Positions 1-8,323 of a DNA stretch of 64,000 nt are shown here, piece after piece (position 1 is the stretch's first letter; the number at the start of each line of letters is the position of its first letter). The stretch comes from RGIG4079 sp045596365 (GTDB taxonomy: Bacteria > Bacteroidota > Bacteroidia > Bacteroidales > Muribaculaceae). The DNA is taken from NCBI GenBank assembly GCA_045596365.1, contig JAZOCE010000025.1:55611-119610 (forward strand). Direction: 5' to 3'. A model generated the notes under the pieces. It searched no databases. It was given only the letters and a program-made list of their open reading frames with translations, and was not told the DNA's origin. The position numbers were made by a program, and so were the translations under genes.

Positions 1-36
1 AAAATTAGTGAAATGTCGGATATAAACAAAATAATG

Positions 37-1185
37 TTATTCAATTGAACCTTTGAAGGCAAATTGGGCAGGAATCTCACCGGTGGTTTGGCTCCAACGT
101 CTTATGCCATCGGGAGAGTAGCAATGTATGCGACCTGATGAGACATAGTTGCGGGCATCGGTAATGTAAATTTCTCCGGTGATTGGATGTACAGCTATGC
201 CATGAGGCATTTTTATGTCAACTTCTGTGTCGTCTTTTATGATGTGGTCATCAATAATTTGCAGAGTGTTGAGATTTAAGATTGAGTAGGATATAGCTGT
301 CTTACCGGTTAAATCATTGGTTGCGGCGCTATAAATATAAGCCGAATCACCATGTATCCACATATCACTTACGGGAGTGTCAATTTCTGATACGACCATA
401 TCTAATTGTGGATCTATTACAAACAAGCATGATTTAATATCGGCATTGTCTCCTCGTGATGTAACATATATCATCCCACGAGAATCTCGTTTTACGCGAT
501 GAAGATTTATAGCAACATCAATTTCTTTTGTTACAACAAAGGCTTCAAGGTCAATAACTGAAACGGTAGTGTCATAGTTTGGCGCACGATATCCGCCGGA
601 GTTTGCCACATATAGTTTGCCATTACTGATGGCCATCTCTTCGGGTTGATAACCCACATCAATACGGTCGATGACTTTGAGCGAAAGAGTGTCTATTTTA
701 AATACTGCACCACGTGGAGCTTTGGGGTCGTCTTGTACCGGAGAAACATAGCTACTGACATATACATATCTTCCATGTCCGAGTGCATATCGGCAATTTG
801 GAATATCGATTTTTGTGATGCGTGTAGCATCACAAGCACGCATTACTTCGACCTTGTGTGAGCAATTAATTACAGCATATAATTTAGACCCATATATCTC
901 CAAATCGTTACCTACATCCCCTAATTCCTTTACTGCCGAAGGATTGCGCTCGGCATATATGTTTTTAATATATGTTCCTGTCGTTTCATCAAAATAGTCG
1001 AGAGTGCTTTTATTTGAACCCATATTACCCTCGTTGAGTAAATAGAAACCATCTATACCTGTAAATCGAGACTCTTCTACCTCAGTTGAGGTAGATTGTT
1101 GGATATATATGTCTTCACGACATCCTGTTGATGTCAAAAATAGCAAAATAGAGCAGTTGAAGATTATGGCAAATCGCTTATGCAT
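37..1185 (-). CDS. BtuG-like surface lipoprotein (YncE/DUF5074-type beta-propeller)
   Basis: Predicted outer-membrane surface lipoprotein of 382 residues. A signal peptide ends in a lipobox with the acylated Cys at residue 22 (TSTGC). The rest carries repeated short beta-propeller blades of the YncE kind, such as YVANSGG followed by TVSVIDLEAF, and ends near ITDARNYVSSGRIHCY. It is the last gene of a three-gene operon behind a TonB receptor and a cobalamin riboswitch, and its start overlaps the upstream stop by one base. In Bacteroides, BtuG propellers at this position bind vitamin B12 very tightly and pass it to BtuB. The assignment rests on fold-like repeats plus context; cobalamin binding is inferred. 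Confidence 0.75.
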   Translation of the reverse strand: MHKRFAIIFNCSILLFLTSTGCREDIYIQQSTSTEVEESRFTGIDGFYLLNEGNMGSNKSTLDYFDETTGTYIKNIYAERNPSAVKELGDVGNDLEIYGSKLYAVINCSHKVEVMRACDATRITKIDIPNCRYALGHGRYVYVSSYVSPVQDDPKAPRGAVFKIDTLSLKVIDRIDVGYQPEEMAISNGKLYVANSGGYRAPNYDTTVSVIDLEAFVVTKEIDVAINLHRVKRDSRGMIYVTSRGDNADIKSCLFVIDPQLDMVVSEIDTPVSDMWIHGDSAYIYSAATNDLTGKTAISYSILNLNTLQIIDDHIIKDDTEVDIKMPHGIAVHPITGEIYITDARNYVSSGRIHCYSPDGIRRWSQTTGEIPAQFAFKGSIE

Positions 1186-2126
1186 TATTCGAGTATTAAT
1201 CGTTCAATTTTAGAAATCTCTGTCGAACATTCTCCGAGTGGTCCGTTTGATTGTAAAACACCTGTATAGACTTTAATAAAGTCAATATGGCTGAGGTTTA
1301 CTTTGTTGCCATTATTGTCAATGGCATTGTCGATATCAAGACATGATGAATTTGTATTATTGGGATGGCTATCGGCATATCCGTCATAGCATATCAAATC
1401 ATATTTTTGTGTAGATGTGTTGAAATGACCATTGTCAGGCAATCTTCTACCATGGAATGTCATCGTCTGACAGTTGAGCCACATAGGGAAAAAACTTTGT
1501 TCGTGGTGCCCACTATTGTTGATGTATCCACAATCACCATTTGAGGCTTCCCAATATATATAATTCTCTGTAGTTGCATTTTCTGTGGGTTGGTGATAGG
1601 TAACGATGTAATCAACAATTCCGTTGTCGGTTTGATTGCCTTCTAACTCATACCATGTGTCATCGGCAAGACCATTTCCGTTAGCGTCTTGCATGACAAG
1701 AACAATTCCTGGCTCAGAACTGCCATATCTGATTTCCTCGGTTGATGAATTGGCATATACAGCATTGCCCACAATTCTGAAATCAGGAGCAGAGTTAATG
1801 TTTGCTATCGGATTGTTTAACATTAGCGTTATGTTTCCGCCCCATGCTCCGAGCGAAATCATGTCGCCATTATTTAGCAATTTGGTTGCTTTTTGGCACA
1901 TCGTTTCGGGTGTGTCTCCTCCTTCATATTCGGGTATTTGGTTTATAAATTGTCCGGGAGCCGGAGAATAGTCTATAACTGTGATATTTACTAATTCAGT
2001 GGACGTATATGTGGGATATATTTCAGGCTCATTTTCGGTTTCATTACTATCACTGCCACTACATGATGTGGTGAATGAAATAGACGCTGTTAGAGCGCAA
2101 TAAAAGATGTTTTTTAAAGATTTCAT
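1185..2126 (-). CDS. Surface lipoprotein of the cobalamin locus, function unassigned
   Basis: A 313-residue predicted lipoprotein with the lipobox Cys at residue 22 (TTSC), followed by an acidic Ser/Asp/Glu linker (SGSDSNETENEPE) typical of Bacteroidetes surface-exported lipoproteins. The mature part looks like one beta-rich domain with conserved-looking aromatic and Gly/Asn motifs (GAWGGNITL, DANGNGLADDTWYELEG, ICYDGYADSHPN). It sits between btuB and the btuG-like gene with one-base overlaps on both sides, so it is translationally coupled to them. I recognise the general cell-surface-protein type found in B12 loci but cannot name the family; an accessory cobalamin-binding role is inference. 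Confidence 0.65.
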   Translation of the reverse strand: MKSLKNIFYCALTASISFTTSCSGSDSNETENEPEIYPTYTSTELVNITVIDYSPAPGQFINQIPEYEGGDTPETMCQKATKLLNNGDMISLGAWGGNITLMLNNPIANINSAPDFRIVGNAVYANSSTEEIRYGSSEPGIVLVMQDANGNGLADDTWYELEGNQTDNGIVDYIVTYHQPTENATTENYIYWEASNGDCGYINNSGHHEQSFFPMWLNCQTMTFHGRRLPDNGHFNTSTQKYDLICYDGYADSHPNNTNSSCLDIDNAIDNNGNKVNLSHIDFIKVYTGVLQSNGPLGECSTEISKIERLILE

Positions 2127-4171
2127 TATATAGTTGCTTTTAATGTGATTTTGAAATTCCTGCCAGGCATTGGATAATTGAGAATAACTTCATAATCTTG
2201 GTCAAAGATATTGTTAATCTCTAAGCCAATGCGACATTTTATGTTTCTATAGTTGAAATTTTTATTTATTGAGGCGTCATGGGTGTACCATGGTTGCTCA
2301 TAGTTGGTAGGAATATTTTCTTGTGCGTTATATCTTTCTCCGGTGTAGATAAAACTGTAGTTTAAATCCCACCCTTGAAATGATGCTCTTGCGATGACTG
2401 AGCCTGAATGTAAAGGGACATAGGGGATTTGATGACCATAGTAAGCATCATTCCGGTCAGTAAAATCTCGTGCTTTTTGATAGGTGTAGTTTAGTCTCAT
2501 TCCGAGACCTATTTTGTCTAATTGGGCTTCTGCCTCTGTAGAAAATTCTAATCCTAAGATTTCCACCTTGCCAAGATTGAGCATTGTCCAACGGAATTGT
2601 TGACCTGATGGGTAGGCTACAATTTTGTTTGTTACTTTATTGAAATAGGCATCTCCTTGTAAAGATATGCTTTTTATGACGGAGTTGTTGAATTTGTGCC
2701 GATAGATTGATGAAATACTATATTGATAAGTGTATTCCGGCTCAAGATATTTATTCCCTATTTCGGTGTAATATAGGTCATTGAATGTGGGCATTCGAAA
2801 TGCTTTCTTTGAAAATCCATTGATGTGCCAATCTGCATTTCCCATTGGTTGCCATGAAACGAATAGGGCAGGAGTCCATTCGGAGCGATAGCTCGTTTTG
2901 CGTTTGTGTGTATGTCCGTTACCGGAGCGGTCTTGTAGGAATGTCCCCAGCAAACTTGCTTGTGCGTCAAAGCCATAGCCTCTCAATGTTGTTGCCAACG
3001 CTACCATTTCGGTAAATCGTTCTGGATACACAAAGTTTGCCATATTGGATGTTAGCTTGTTCCATTGAAAATCGGTTGACAACGAGGCATCCCACCAAGG
3101 TGCTATGCGAGTGAGGCTTACCATCGATATATATGCTTCTTGTTGATAATAGCGATTGTCGATATATAACTCTTTGGGATCATTGCGCAGAAAGTGAAGA
3201 TAGTCGTAGGCGTATTTCGCGTTTATCTTCATTTGATAACGCTTGGAGAAAATGTTCTCCCATGAGCCTTGAGCAAACATATTTCTATCCCATTGGCGTT
3301 CTCCGTTGCGGAATACATTGTTTACGATTGCTCCGGGTATTCCTCGTTCGGAGTTATAAAAATAGGTTTTTGCACTCCATCGACCTGTCGTGGTAAACCC
3401 AAATAGAGATGCTTCGGCTCTTACGGCATCGATATCTCCATTTTGACGAGTCGCGGTAGTGTCATAGGCAACACTATTGTCGAGATTTAGACGGCGGTAA
3501 CGGAATTTGTATTTACCATTGGAATGGGTATATTCGGCACTTGCCGAGAGACTGATATGATGGTTTAATCGCTGTTCCCACACTACCTCTGGGTTAATCA
3601 GCCCAAAACTGCCTGTTTTGAATTGTGTTATCACTCGATGTGTCTTCCCATCATCCCATCGTGGGCGTCGAGTGCGTATATATATTGTTCCCGATGAGCC
3701 AAAGTCTTTTGCCCCCTGAAAAATATTGCTTTTTTGCCCGTTATAGAGCTGAATTTCTTCTATGTTGTCAAGGGAATATCTTCCTAAATCGATTTGTCCG
3801 TTTTGGGCATTGCCCAGCTGTATGCCGCCATAAAATACACCTATGTGGTGTGTCCCCATCGAGCGAATGTTTACCGTCTTGATACCCCCAATACCCCCAA
3901 AATCTTTTATCTGCACGCCTGAAAAATATCTCAGAGCATCGGCTACCGATTGCGAATTGAGGTTTTGTAACGCTTTGCCACTCAATGATTGAGCTGGGAT
4001 AATCTCTTTTTTGCGATTTTCGACAATGGTAACCTCTTGTACTTGAAATATTGAATCAAGGTACAAGTCATCATTGTCATTTGCAAAAACATTTAATGCA
4101 AATGATATTAGTAGGAATAATATGTTACGTTTAATTGTCAATAAAACCGACTGTAAATAAAAATCAACCAT
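2126..4171 (-). CDS. btuB: TonB-dependent outer-membrane cobalamin receptor, BtuB-like
   Basis: TonB-dependent receptor of about 680 residues. After a signal peptide (ILFLLISFALNVFA) come a probable TonB box (QEVTIVENRKK) and an N-terminal plug domain with the typical run SVADALRYFSGVQIKDFGG then VNIRSMGTHHIGVFYGG. A long barrel follows, with a TonB_dep_Rec-type C terminus (INNIFDQDYEVILNYPMPGR). The frame extends upstream to a GTG at 4204, but the ATG at 4171 is the better start. A cobalamin riboswitch lies directly upstream, which supports B12 or another corrinoid as substrate. First gene of a three-gene operon with the lipoprotein and propeller genes downstream. Confidence 0.88.
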   Translation of the reverse strand: MVDFYLQSVLLTIKRNILFLLISFALNVFANDNDDLYLDSIFQVQEVTIVENRKKEIIPAQSLSGKALQNLNSQSVADALRYFSGVQIKDFGGIGGIKTVNIRSMGTHHIGVFYGGIQLGNAQNGQIDLGRYSLDNIEEIQLYNGQKSNIFQGAKDFGSSGTIYIRTRRPRWDDGKTHRVITQFKTGSFGLINPEVVWEQRLNHHISLSASAEYTHSNGKYKFRYRRLNLDNSVAYDTTATRQNGDIDAVRAEASLFGFTTTGRWSAKTYFYNSERGIPGAIVNNVFRNGERQWDRNMFAQGSWENIFSKRYQMKINAKYAYDYLHFLRNDPKELYIDNRYYQQEAYISMVSLTRIAPWWDASLSTDFQWNKLTSNMANFVYPERFTEMVALATTLRGYGFDAQASLLGTFLQDRSGNGHTHKRKTSYRSEWTPALFVSWQPMGNADWHINGFSKKAFRMPTFNDLYYTEIGNKYLEPEYTYQYSISSIYRHKFNNSVIKSISLQGDAYFNKVTNKIVAYPSGQQFRWTMLNLGKVEILGLEFSTEAEAQLDKIGLGMRLNYTYQKARDFTDRNDAYYGHQIPYVPLHSGSVIARASFQGWDLNYSFIYTGERYNAQENIPTNYEQPWYTHDASINKNFNYRNIKCRIGLEINNIFDQDYEVILNYPMPGRNFKITLKATI

Positions 4172-4221
4172 TTTGTCGCTTGCGATGAAATGATTGACAA
4201 TCACTGATTTGAGCCTATGTC

Positions 4222-4366
4222 GGTCTTTTGTGGTGGAGTCTCACTTTTTCATGCGAAAGCGACTTGCTGACCGCATTTCAGCGGTCTCGGTTCCTGACTA
4301 CAGAAAGACTTTGCCCTCCTCACAGTTGCGCGACAGTACACGATTTTCACGTGTTTCCCGATATTT
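4222..4366 (-). ncRNA. Cobalamin (AdoCbl-type) riboswitch upstream of btuB
   Basis: On the minus strand the leader shows the hallmark blocks in order: CGGGAAACACGTGAAAATCG, then GTCGCGCAACTGTGA, then the B12 box as GTAGTCAGGAACCGAGACC (plus-strand 4285-4303). A GACCGCTGAAATGCGGTC hairpin follows, and then a sequence able to form the kissing-loop partner before the btuB start. The element begins a few bases after a consensus -7 box, so it forms the start of the transcript. It is expected to switch off btuB translation or transcription when cobalamin is plentiful. Confidence 0.88.
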
Positions 4367-4371
4367 ACCCA

Positions 4372-4379
4372 CAAAGATA
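4372..4379 (-). promoter_or_regulatory. -7 promoter box of the btu operon
   Basis: The minus strand reads TATCTTTG, a perfect Bacteroidetes -7 element, about 5 bases before the riboswitch begins. A clear TTTG at -33 is not seen; TTTC is the nearest. Confidence 0.6.
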
Positions 4380-4445
4380 CGAAAAAAATGGAAAACGAAA
4401 GAGGAAAAATGAAAAAGTGTCGAGAAATATTTTATTTATAATCAG

Positions 4446-5618
4446 TTATTTATTTAGAAGTTTCTTTGCAAGCCATTTACGCATAGGCTCATCATATAGT
4501 TTCAAACAGATATATGCGAGTGCGATACTTGAGACAACAACAAGCAGAGCCATTCCTGTGCAATCCTGCAAAGTGTAATATTTGTTCTCTATTAACCATG
4601 CGTAGAATAAGTACATTATGGGATAGTGTACAATGTATAATGGGTAGGAGATATCACCGAGCCATTTGTTGATTATGGACGTTTTTCCGTCGCAATTGCC
4701 ACATGCACCTATCCATACAATGAATGGGAATATTATCGCAATGCACACAACTTCGTATAGGCTGTTAAGACTGATGTTATTTTCTGGAGAAATATAAGGG
4801 ACTGAGAAAATGATTATTAGTATTGTGCTACAAATCCAAAATGCCCCTTTGATCTCGCGTGGTTTGAATGTGCGAGCCACAAGCATTCCTATTGTGAAGG
4901 GGAAGAGCATGCGTACAAGTCCACCCCAAAAATTGACCTCATCAATAGTCCAACCGACCCCAACCATGTCGTATCCAGATATGTTACCTATGAAAAACCA
5001 TGCGTGCATTATACCTAAAATAACAGCAAGTATAGCTAATGATTTTGTTGATAAACGGCGTATAAATAGAGCGTAGAGGATATTCCCTATGTATTCAAAG
5101 AAAAGCGACCACCCCGGACCATTTAATGGAAACATCTCTCCATTGCCACGTATTTCATAGGGGACTCCGGGAACTGCCGGTATCATGAGCATTGCAAATA
5201 ATAAGGCAACAATTACCAATCCTATAGGAGATGTCGTGCCGTCCCATTTTTCAAATCCGGTAATAGCAAATGTGATTGCTCCTATTATCGCACCTATTAT
5301 CAGCATAGGATGCAAGCGAATTAGACGGCGCTTGAAAAACTGCCATGTATTCATCTTTTTCCATCTGTCATCATAGGCATAGCTAATAACAAATCCGGAT
5401 AGAATGAAGAAAAAATCAACGGCAATGTGGCCATGATTAAGGGTGGTAATAATTCCATCTCCAACTCCGTTGGTTATCTCGGCAAATGAAAAACCTTCAA
5501 AAATATGGTAAAAAAGTACAAGAATTGCGGCTACTCCACGCAGGCCATCAAGTAGTTCATAATGAGGTTTAGTGTCAGCGAAATTAGCCGTTGAAGTTAT
5601 CCTTTTTTGTAATGCCAT
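4446..5618 (-). CDS. Acyltransferase 3 family membrane protein
   Basis: Polytopic protein of 390 residues with about ten hydrophobic segments. It has the family signature near the N terminus (LDGLRGVAAILVLFYH, residues about 23-38) and a following FFFILSGFVISY segment. Acyltransferase-3 proteins transfer acyl groups, often acetyl, to exported polysaccharides, lipids or peptidoglycan precursors at the inner membrane. It is monocistronic and lies between the btu leader and a divergent transporter, so the substrate cannot be inferred from context. Confidence 0.85.
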   Translation of the reverse strand: MALQKRITSTANFADTKPHYELLDGLRGVAAILVLFYHIFEGFSFAEITNGVGDGIITTLNHGHIAVDFFFILSGFVISYAYDDRWKKMNTWQFFKRRLIRLHPMLIIGAIIGAITFAITGFEKWDGTTSPIGLVIVALLFAMLMIPAVPGVPYEIRGNGEMFPLNGPGWSLFFEYIGNILYALFIRRLSTKSLAILAVILGIMHAWFFIGNISGYDMVGVGWTIDEVNFWGGLVRMLFPFTIGMLVARTFKPREIKGAFWICSTILIIIFSVPYISPENNISLNSLYEVVCIAIIFPFIVWIGACGNCDGKTSIINKWLGDISYPLYIVHYPIMYLFYAWLIENKYYTLQDCTGMALLVVVSSIALAYICLKLYDEPMRKWLAKKLLNK

Positions 5619-5634
5619 ATGAGATACTTTTTTG

Positions 5635-5642
5635 CAAAAGTA
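5635..5642 (-). promoter_or_regulatory. -7 box for the acyltransferase gene
   Basis: The minus strand reads TACTTTTG, 16 bases upstream of the ATG at 5618. It matches TAnnTTTG; the -33 match is weak. Confidence 0.5.
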
Positions 5643-5691
5643 ATAAAAACTAAAAACTAAATACTAAATTCCCTACTTTAAATTTTCATTG

Positions 5692-5699
5692 TAACTTTG
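5692..5699 (+). promoter_or_regulatory. -7 box of the BASS-type transporter gene
   Basis: TAACTTTG, a perfect -7 match only four bases before the annotated ATG. Transcription from here would give an essentially leaderless mRNA, unless translation starts at the next Met codon at 5743. Confidence 0.55.
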
Positions 5700-5703
5700 C
5701 AGT

Positions 5704-6624
5704 ATGAATTTAGCAGTAATAAAAAGAAGAATAAAGCCATGGATGCTCCCTATTGCAATGTTGGGGGGCGTTTTTTGTCATGAGGTTATAGAAAAAATAG
5801 CGTTTCTATCTCAATATTTGATTTTTACAATGTTGTTGATAACATTTTGTAAAATATCTTTTAGGGAGTTTAGAGTAACGCGTTTGTCTTGGAGTCTGTT
5901 GGCAATACAAATCATAGGTGCATTAGCCGTTTATTTCGCATTGCTCCCTTGTGGAGATGCTGTAGCACAAGGAACTTTTATTTGTGTTTTTTGTCCCACA
6001 GCAACAGCTGCTCCGGTAATAACAGGGATGTTGGATGGAAATATTTCTCGTTTGGCGACTTTTTCCATTATTAGTAATGTTACAGTAGCAATTCTTGCTC
6101 CGATATTGTTTACAATGATGGGTAGTGATGCTCAAATGTCAATGGTAGAATCAATGTTGACGATAAGTGGACGGGTTTTGCCTATGATTTTGTTACCTCT
6201 TGTATTGGCTATGTTGTTAAAGAAATTTTTGCCGAAAGTTCATAAAGGTATTTCAGATAGACAATCGGTTTCGTTTTATATTTGGTCAGTAGCACTATTC
6301 ATCGTGGTGGGTAAGGCTGTAACATTTGTAATGGCTGAGCCTACTGAAAAAATACCAGAGATGTTGCTCATTGCATTACTCTCAGGTATAATGTGTTGTG
6401 CACAATTTTATTATGGGCGCAAAATTGGGAATGTAAATGGTGATAAGGTTGTAGGAGGGCAGGGATTAGGTCAGAAAAACACAATTTTAGCAGTGTGGAT
6501 GACTATTACTTATTTAAATCCTCTTGCTTCGATTGGTCCTGCTGCTTATGTGTTTTGGCAAAATACTATAAATTCGTGGCAACTCTATCGAAGACAAAGA
6601 GAAAAAATGGAAATTGAGAATTGA
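5704..6624 (+). CDS. Bile acid:sodium symporter (BASS) family transporter
   Basis: Inner-membrane protein of 306 residues with about nine to ten transmembrane segments. The stretch FICVFCPTATAAPVITGMLDG resembles the BASS cross-over region with conserved P/T/A, and a second half with GQGLGQKNTILAVWM resembles the second cross-over helix region. This family moves organic anions with sodium; the actual substrate is not evident. The ATG at 5704 lies four bases after a -7 box; Met codons at 5743 and 5758 are alternatives that would trim the charged N terminus. The 3' end overlaps a hairpin terminator. Confidence 0.75.
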   Translation: MNLAVIKRRIKPWMLPIAMLGGVFCHEVIEKIAFLSQYLIFTMLLITFCKISFREFRVTRLSWSLLAIQIIGALAVYFALLPCGDAVAQGTFICVFCPTATAAPVITGMLDGNISRLATFSIISNVTVAILAPILFTMMGSDAQMSMVESMLTISGRVLPMILLPLVLAMLLKKFLPKVHKGISDRQSVSFYIWSVALFIVVGKAVTFVMAEPTEKIPEMLLIALLSGIMCCAQFYYGRKIGNVNGDKVVGGQGLGQKNTILAVWMTITYLNPLASIGPAAYVFWQNTINSWQLYRRQREKMEIEN

Positions 6625-6658
6625 AAAATATTCAACTCTCAATTTCCTTATTTTTTTG
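6609..6658 (+). terminator. Rho-independent terminator overlapping the transporter stop codon
   Basis: GGAAATTGAGA and TCTCAATTTCC form the outer stem (6609-6619 with 6637-6647), extended inward by ATTGAA/TTCAAC. A T-rich tract (TTATTTTTTTG) follows. The left arm lies inside the last codons of the gene. Confidence 0.75.
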
Positions 6659-6679
6659 TGTAAGTCAATATGCCCGACA

Positions 6680-7057
6680 TTATTTTACTTCTGTTTTCCA
6701 AAGTCCATGTAGGTTGCAATATTCATATACTGCAAGTGGCTCGCCATTACATGTGTGGTAAATAGCTTCGGGTTTATCAGCTAAATTTATACGAGTGCCA
6801 CCAGTTGCAGTTTCGATATAGATAAATGCAATGTGATGTTCAGGAAGCATTGGGTGAGCAACACTACCAACTTCAATTTTCAAAGTGTTGTTGTCTATGC
6901 GAGTAACAACAGGGAGGTGTTTTTCTGTACTTGCTTCTACTGTGTTAGCAACAAGTTCGTGCATGTTTTCGCCACAGCATTTAACAGGAACGTTTGAATC
7001 AACAATTTTTTCGATAACATTTCCGCAATGATTGCATTTGAAAAATTTAGTAGCCAT
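6680..7057 (-). CDS. dfx: Desulfoferrodoxin (superoxide reductase)
   Basis: A 125-residue protein with an N-terminal desulforedoxin domain (FKCNHCGN, then CCGENM) that binds a Cys4 iron. The superoxide-reductase domain follows, with the His ligands EKHLP, HPMLPEHH and the C-terminal CNLHGLW Cys/His pair. It reduces superoxide to peroxide in the cytoplasm without making oxygen, a usual defence in anaerobes. The length is normal for the two-iron class. It is transcribed alone from a consensus promoter. Confidence 0.93.
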   Translation of the reverse strand: MATKFFKCNHCGNVIEKIVDSNVPVKCCGENMHELVANTVEASTEKHLPVVTRIDNNTLKIEVGSVAHPMLPEHHIAFIYIETATGGTRINLADKPEAIYHTCNGEPLAVYEYCNLHGLWKTEVK

Positions 7058-7100
7058 AATTTATTCTGTTTAAAAGATTATTAGTTGATATTTGATATTA

Positions 7101-7132
7101 CAAAGGTATATTCCAAAAAAATATTATGCAAC
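7101..7132 (-). promoter_or_regulatory. Promoter of the desulfoferrodoxin gene
   Basis: The minus strand has GTTG at -33 (7129-7132), a 20-base spacer and TACCTTTG at -7 (7101-7108), a near-ideal Bacteroidetes promoter. The leader is about 40 bases. Confidence 0.7.
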
Positions 7133-7244
7133 AGAAATAATCTATAAGGGCATAGAATACATAAATGTGATGTGGATTTTAGTATTTGCAGATAAACAAT
7201 AAAAATATTATTTTTGTTGATATTTAACATGTAATGTTTTGCCG

Positions 7245-7928
7245 ATGAACAGTAGTATGTATGAAATATTGATGGGCTTGCCTCTGTTTAATGGAGTCAG
7301 TCGAGATTGTATCTCTCAAATAATAGAGAAATATAAATTTCATTTCTTGAAATATTTGCCTGGAGAACAGATTGTTATGGTCGGCGAAACATGTACGCAT
7401 ATTAAATTCGTAATATCAGGCAGTGTGAGGTCCAAAATTGAAAATGCTGATGGACGATTTAAGGTATCGCAAACATTGATTGCTCCTGAGGTGATTGCAC
7501 CGGAATTCCTTTTTGGAAAGGCTACACAGTATCCATGTACAGTAACAGCAATTGAGTCAACAGGTATATTACAAATCTCCAAAGCGGAATACATGGAGAT
7601 TCTGAAATCCGATCAAATATTCATGTTTAATCTGTTGAATATCCTCTCAATGAATGCTCAGCGTTCTATAGAAGGTATTTTGTCAATGACAACAGGTAGC
7701 CTTGAAGAACGCATCGCTTTTTGGATTACTGCATTGACACAAAACGGCGGTACAGATATCGTATTGACATGTAAGCAACGTGACTTATATTCCTTGTTTG
7801 GTGTGCAAAGAACGTCTTTTATTGCTGCATTAGAAAAAATGAAAGAAAAAGGAATTATTGAATATGATTCTGTGGAAATGAGAGTCTCATCTCGACGAGC
7901 CTTGTTGGATATTATTGAACGAATTTAG
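7245..7928 (+). CDS. Crp/Fnr family transcriptional regulator
   Basis: Regulator of about 227 residues. The N-terminal cyclic-nucleotide-binding-like beta-roll (LPLFNGVSRDCISQI and LPGEQIVMVGETCTHIKFVISG) is joined to a C-terminal winged helix (CKQRDLYSLFGVQRTSFIAALEKM). The open frame begins at a TTG (7239); the ATG at 7245 is preferred. The effector is unknown; no Cys cluster of the FNR iron-sulphur type is seen. A strong terminator follows, so it is monocistronic. Its neighbour dfx is divergent, which makes a role in oxidative or nitrosative response possible but unproven. Confidence 0.88.
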   Translation: MNSSMYEILMGLPLFNGVSRDCISQIIEKYKFHFLKYLPGEQIVMVGETCTHIKFVISGSVRSKIENADGRFKVSQTLIAPEVIAPEFLFGKATQYPCTVTAIESTGILQISKAEYMEILKSDQIFMFNLLNILSMNAQRSIEGILSMTTGSLEERIAFWITALTQNGGTDIVLTCKQRDLYSLFGVQRTSFIAALEKMKEKGIIEYDSVEMRVSSRRALLDIIERI

Positions 7929-7937
7929 TATTACAAT

Positions 7938-7975
7938 AAATAACGCCACTCCGTGAGGAACAGCGTTATTTATTA
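7938..7975 (+). terminator. Terminator after the Crp-type regulator
   Basis: AAATAACGC (7938-7946) and GCGTTATTT (7963-7971) form a 9-bp stem around a loop with CTCCGTGAG. A short AT-rich tract follows. Confidence 0.7.
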
Positions 7976-8234
7976 ATCTAAAAAACTATTTTGGTTAATC
8001 AAACCTACAAAAACACTTTTACGATTAATGCTTATTTGCACTTTTTAATGAATTATGTTAACCCTAAAATTTAATGCCTTATCAATTGAACTGATGCAAG
8101 GTTATATTCCATTTTGAGATTAAATAATAGTATATGAATAAAATATAGATGCTAATAAGTATTATTGGTTGGTTAATCTCTTGATTATTAGTGATATTAT
8201 GCCTGTTTGATTGGGCGTTAATATGAATAAAATA
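7976..8234. other. Gene-free stretch before the DUF6377 gene
   Basis: About 260 very AT-rich bases with no credible reading frame. I see short inverted segments such as GGTTAATCAAACC (7992-8004) but no recognisable RNA gene, repeat or element. Confidence 0.5.
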
Positions 8235-8304
8235 TTTGAGAATTTTGCTGTAATATAGCTTTGTCTGGGGTGTTTGGGGGTTTGTGGTATATTCTATATC
8301 TTTG
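8235..8304 (+). promoter_or_regulatory. Two tandem promoters for the DUF6377-type regulator
   Basis: The distal promoter is TTTG (8235-8238), 17 bases, TAGCTTTG (8256-8263). The proximal one is TTTG (8273-8276), 20 bases, TATCTTTG (8297-8304), a perfect match. The proximal promoter leaves a leader of about 15 bases before the ATG at 8324. Confidence 0.65.
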
Positions 8305-8323
8305 TTATTAAAAAATAAGAAAT

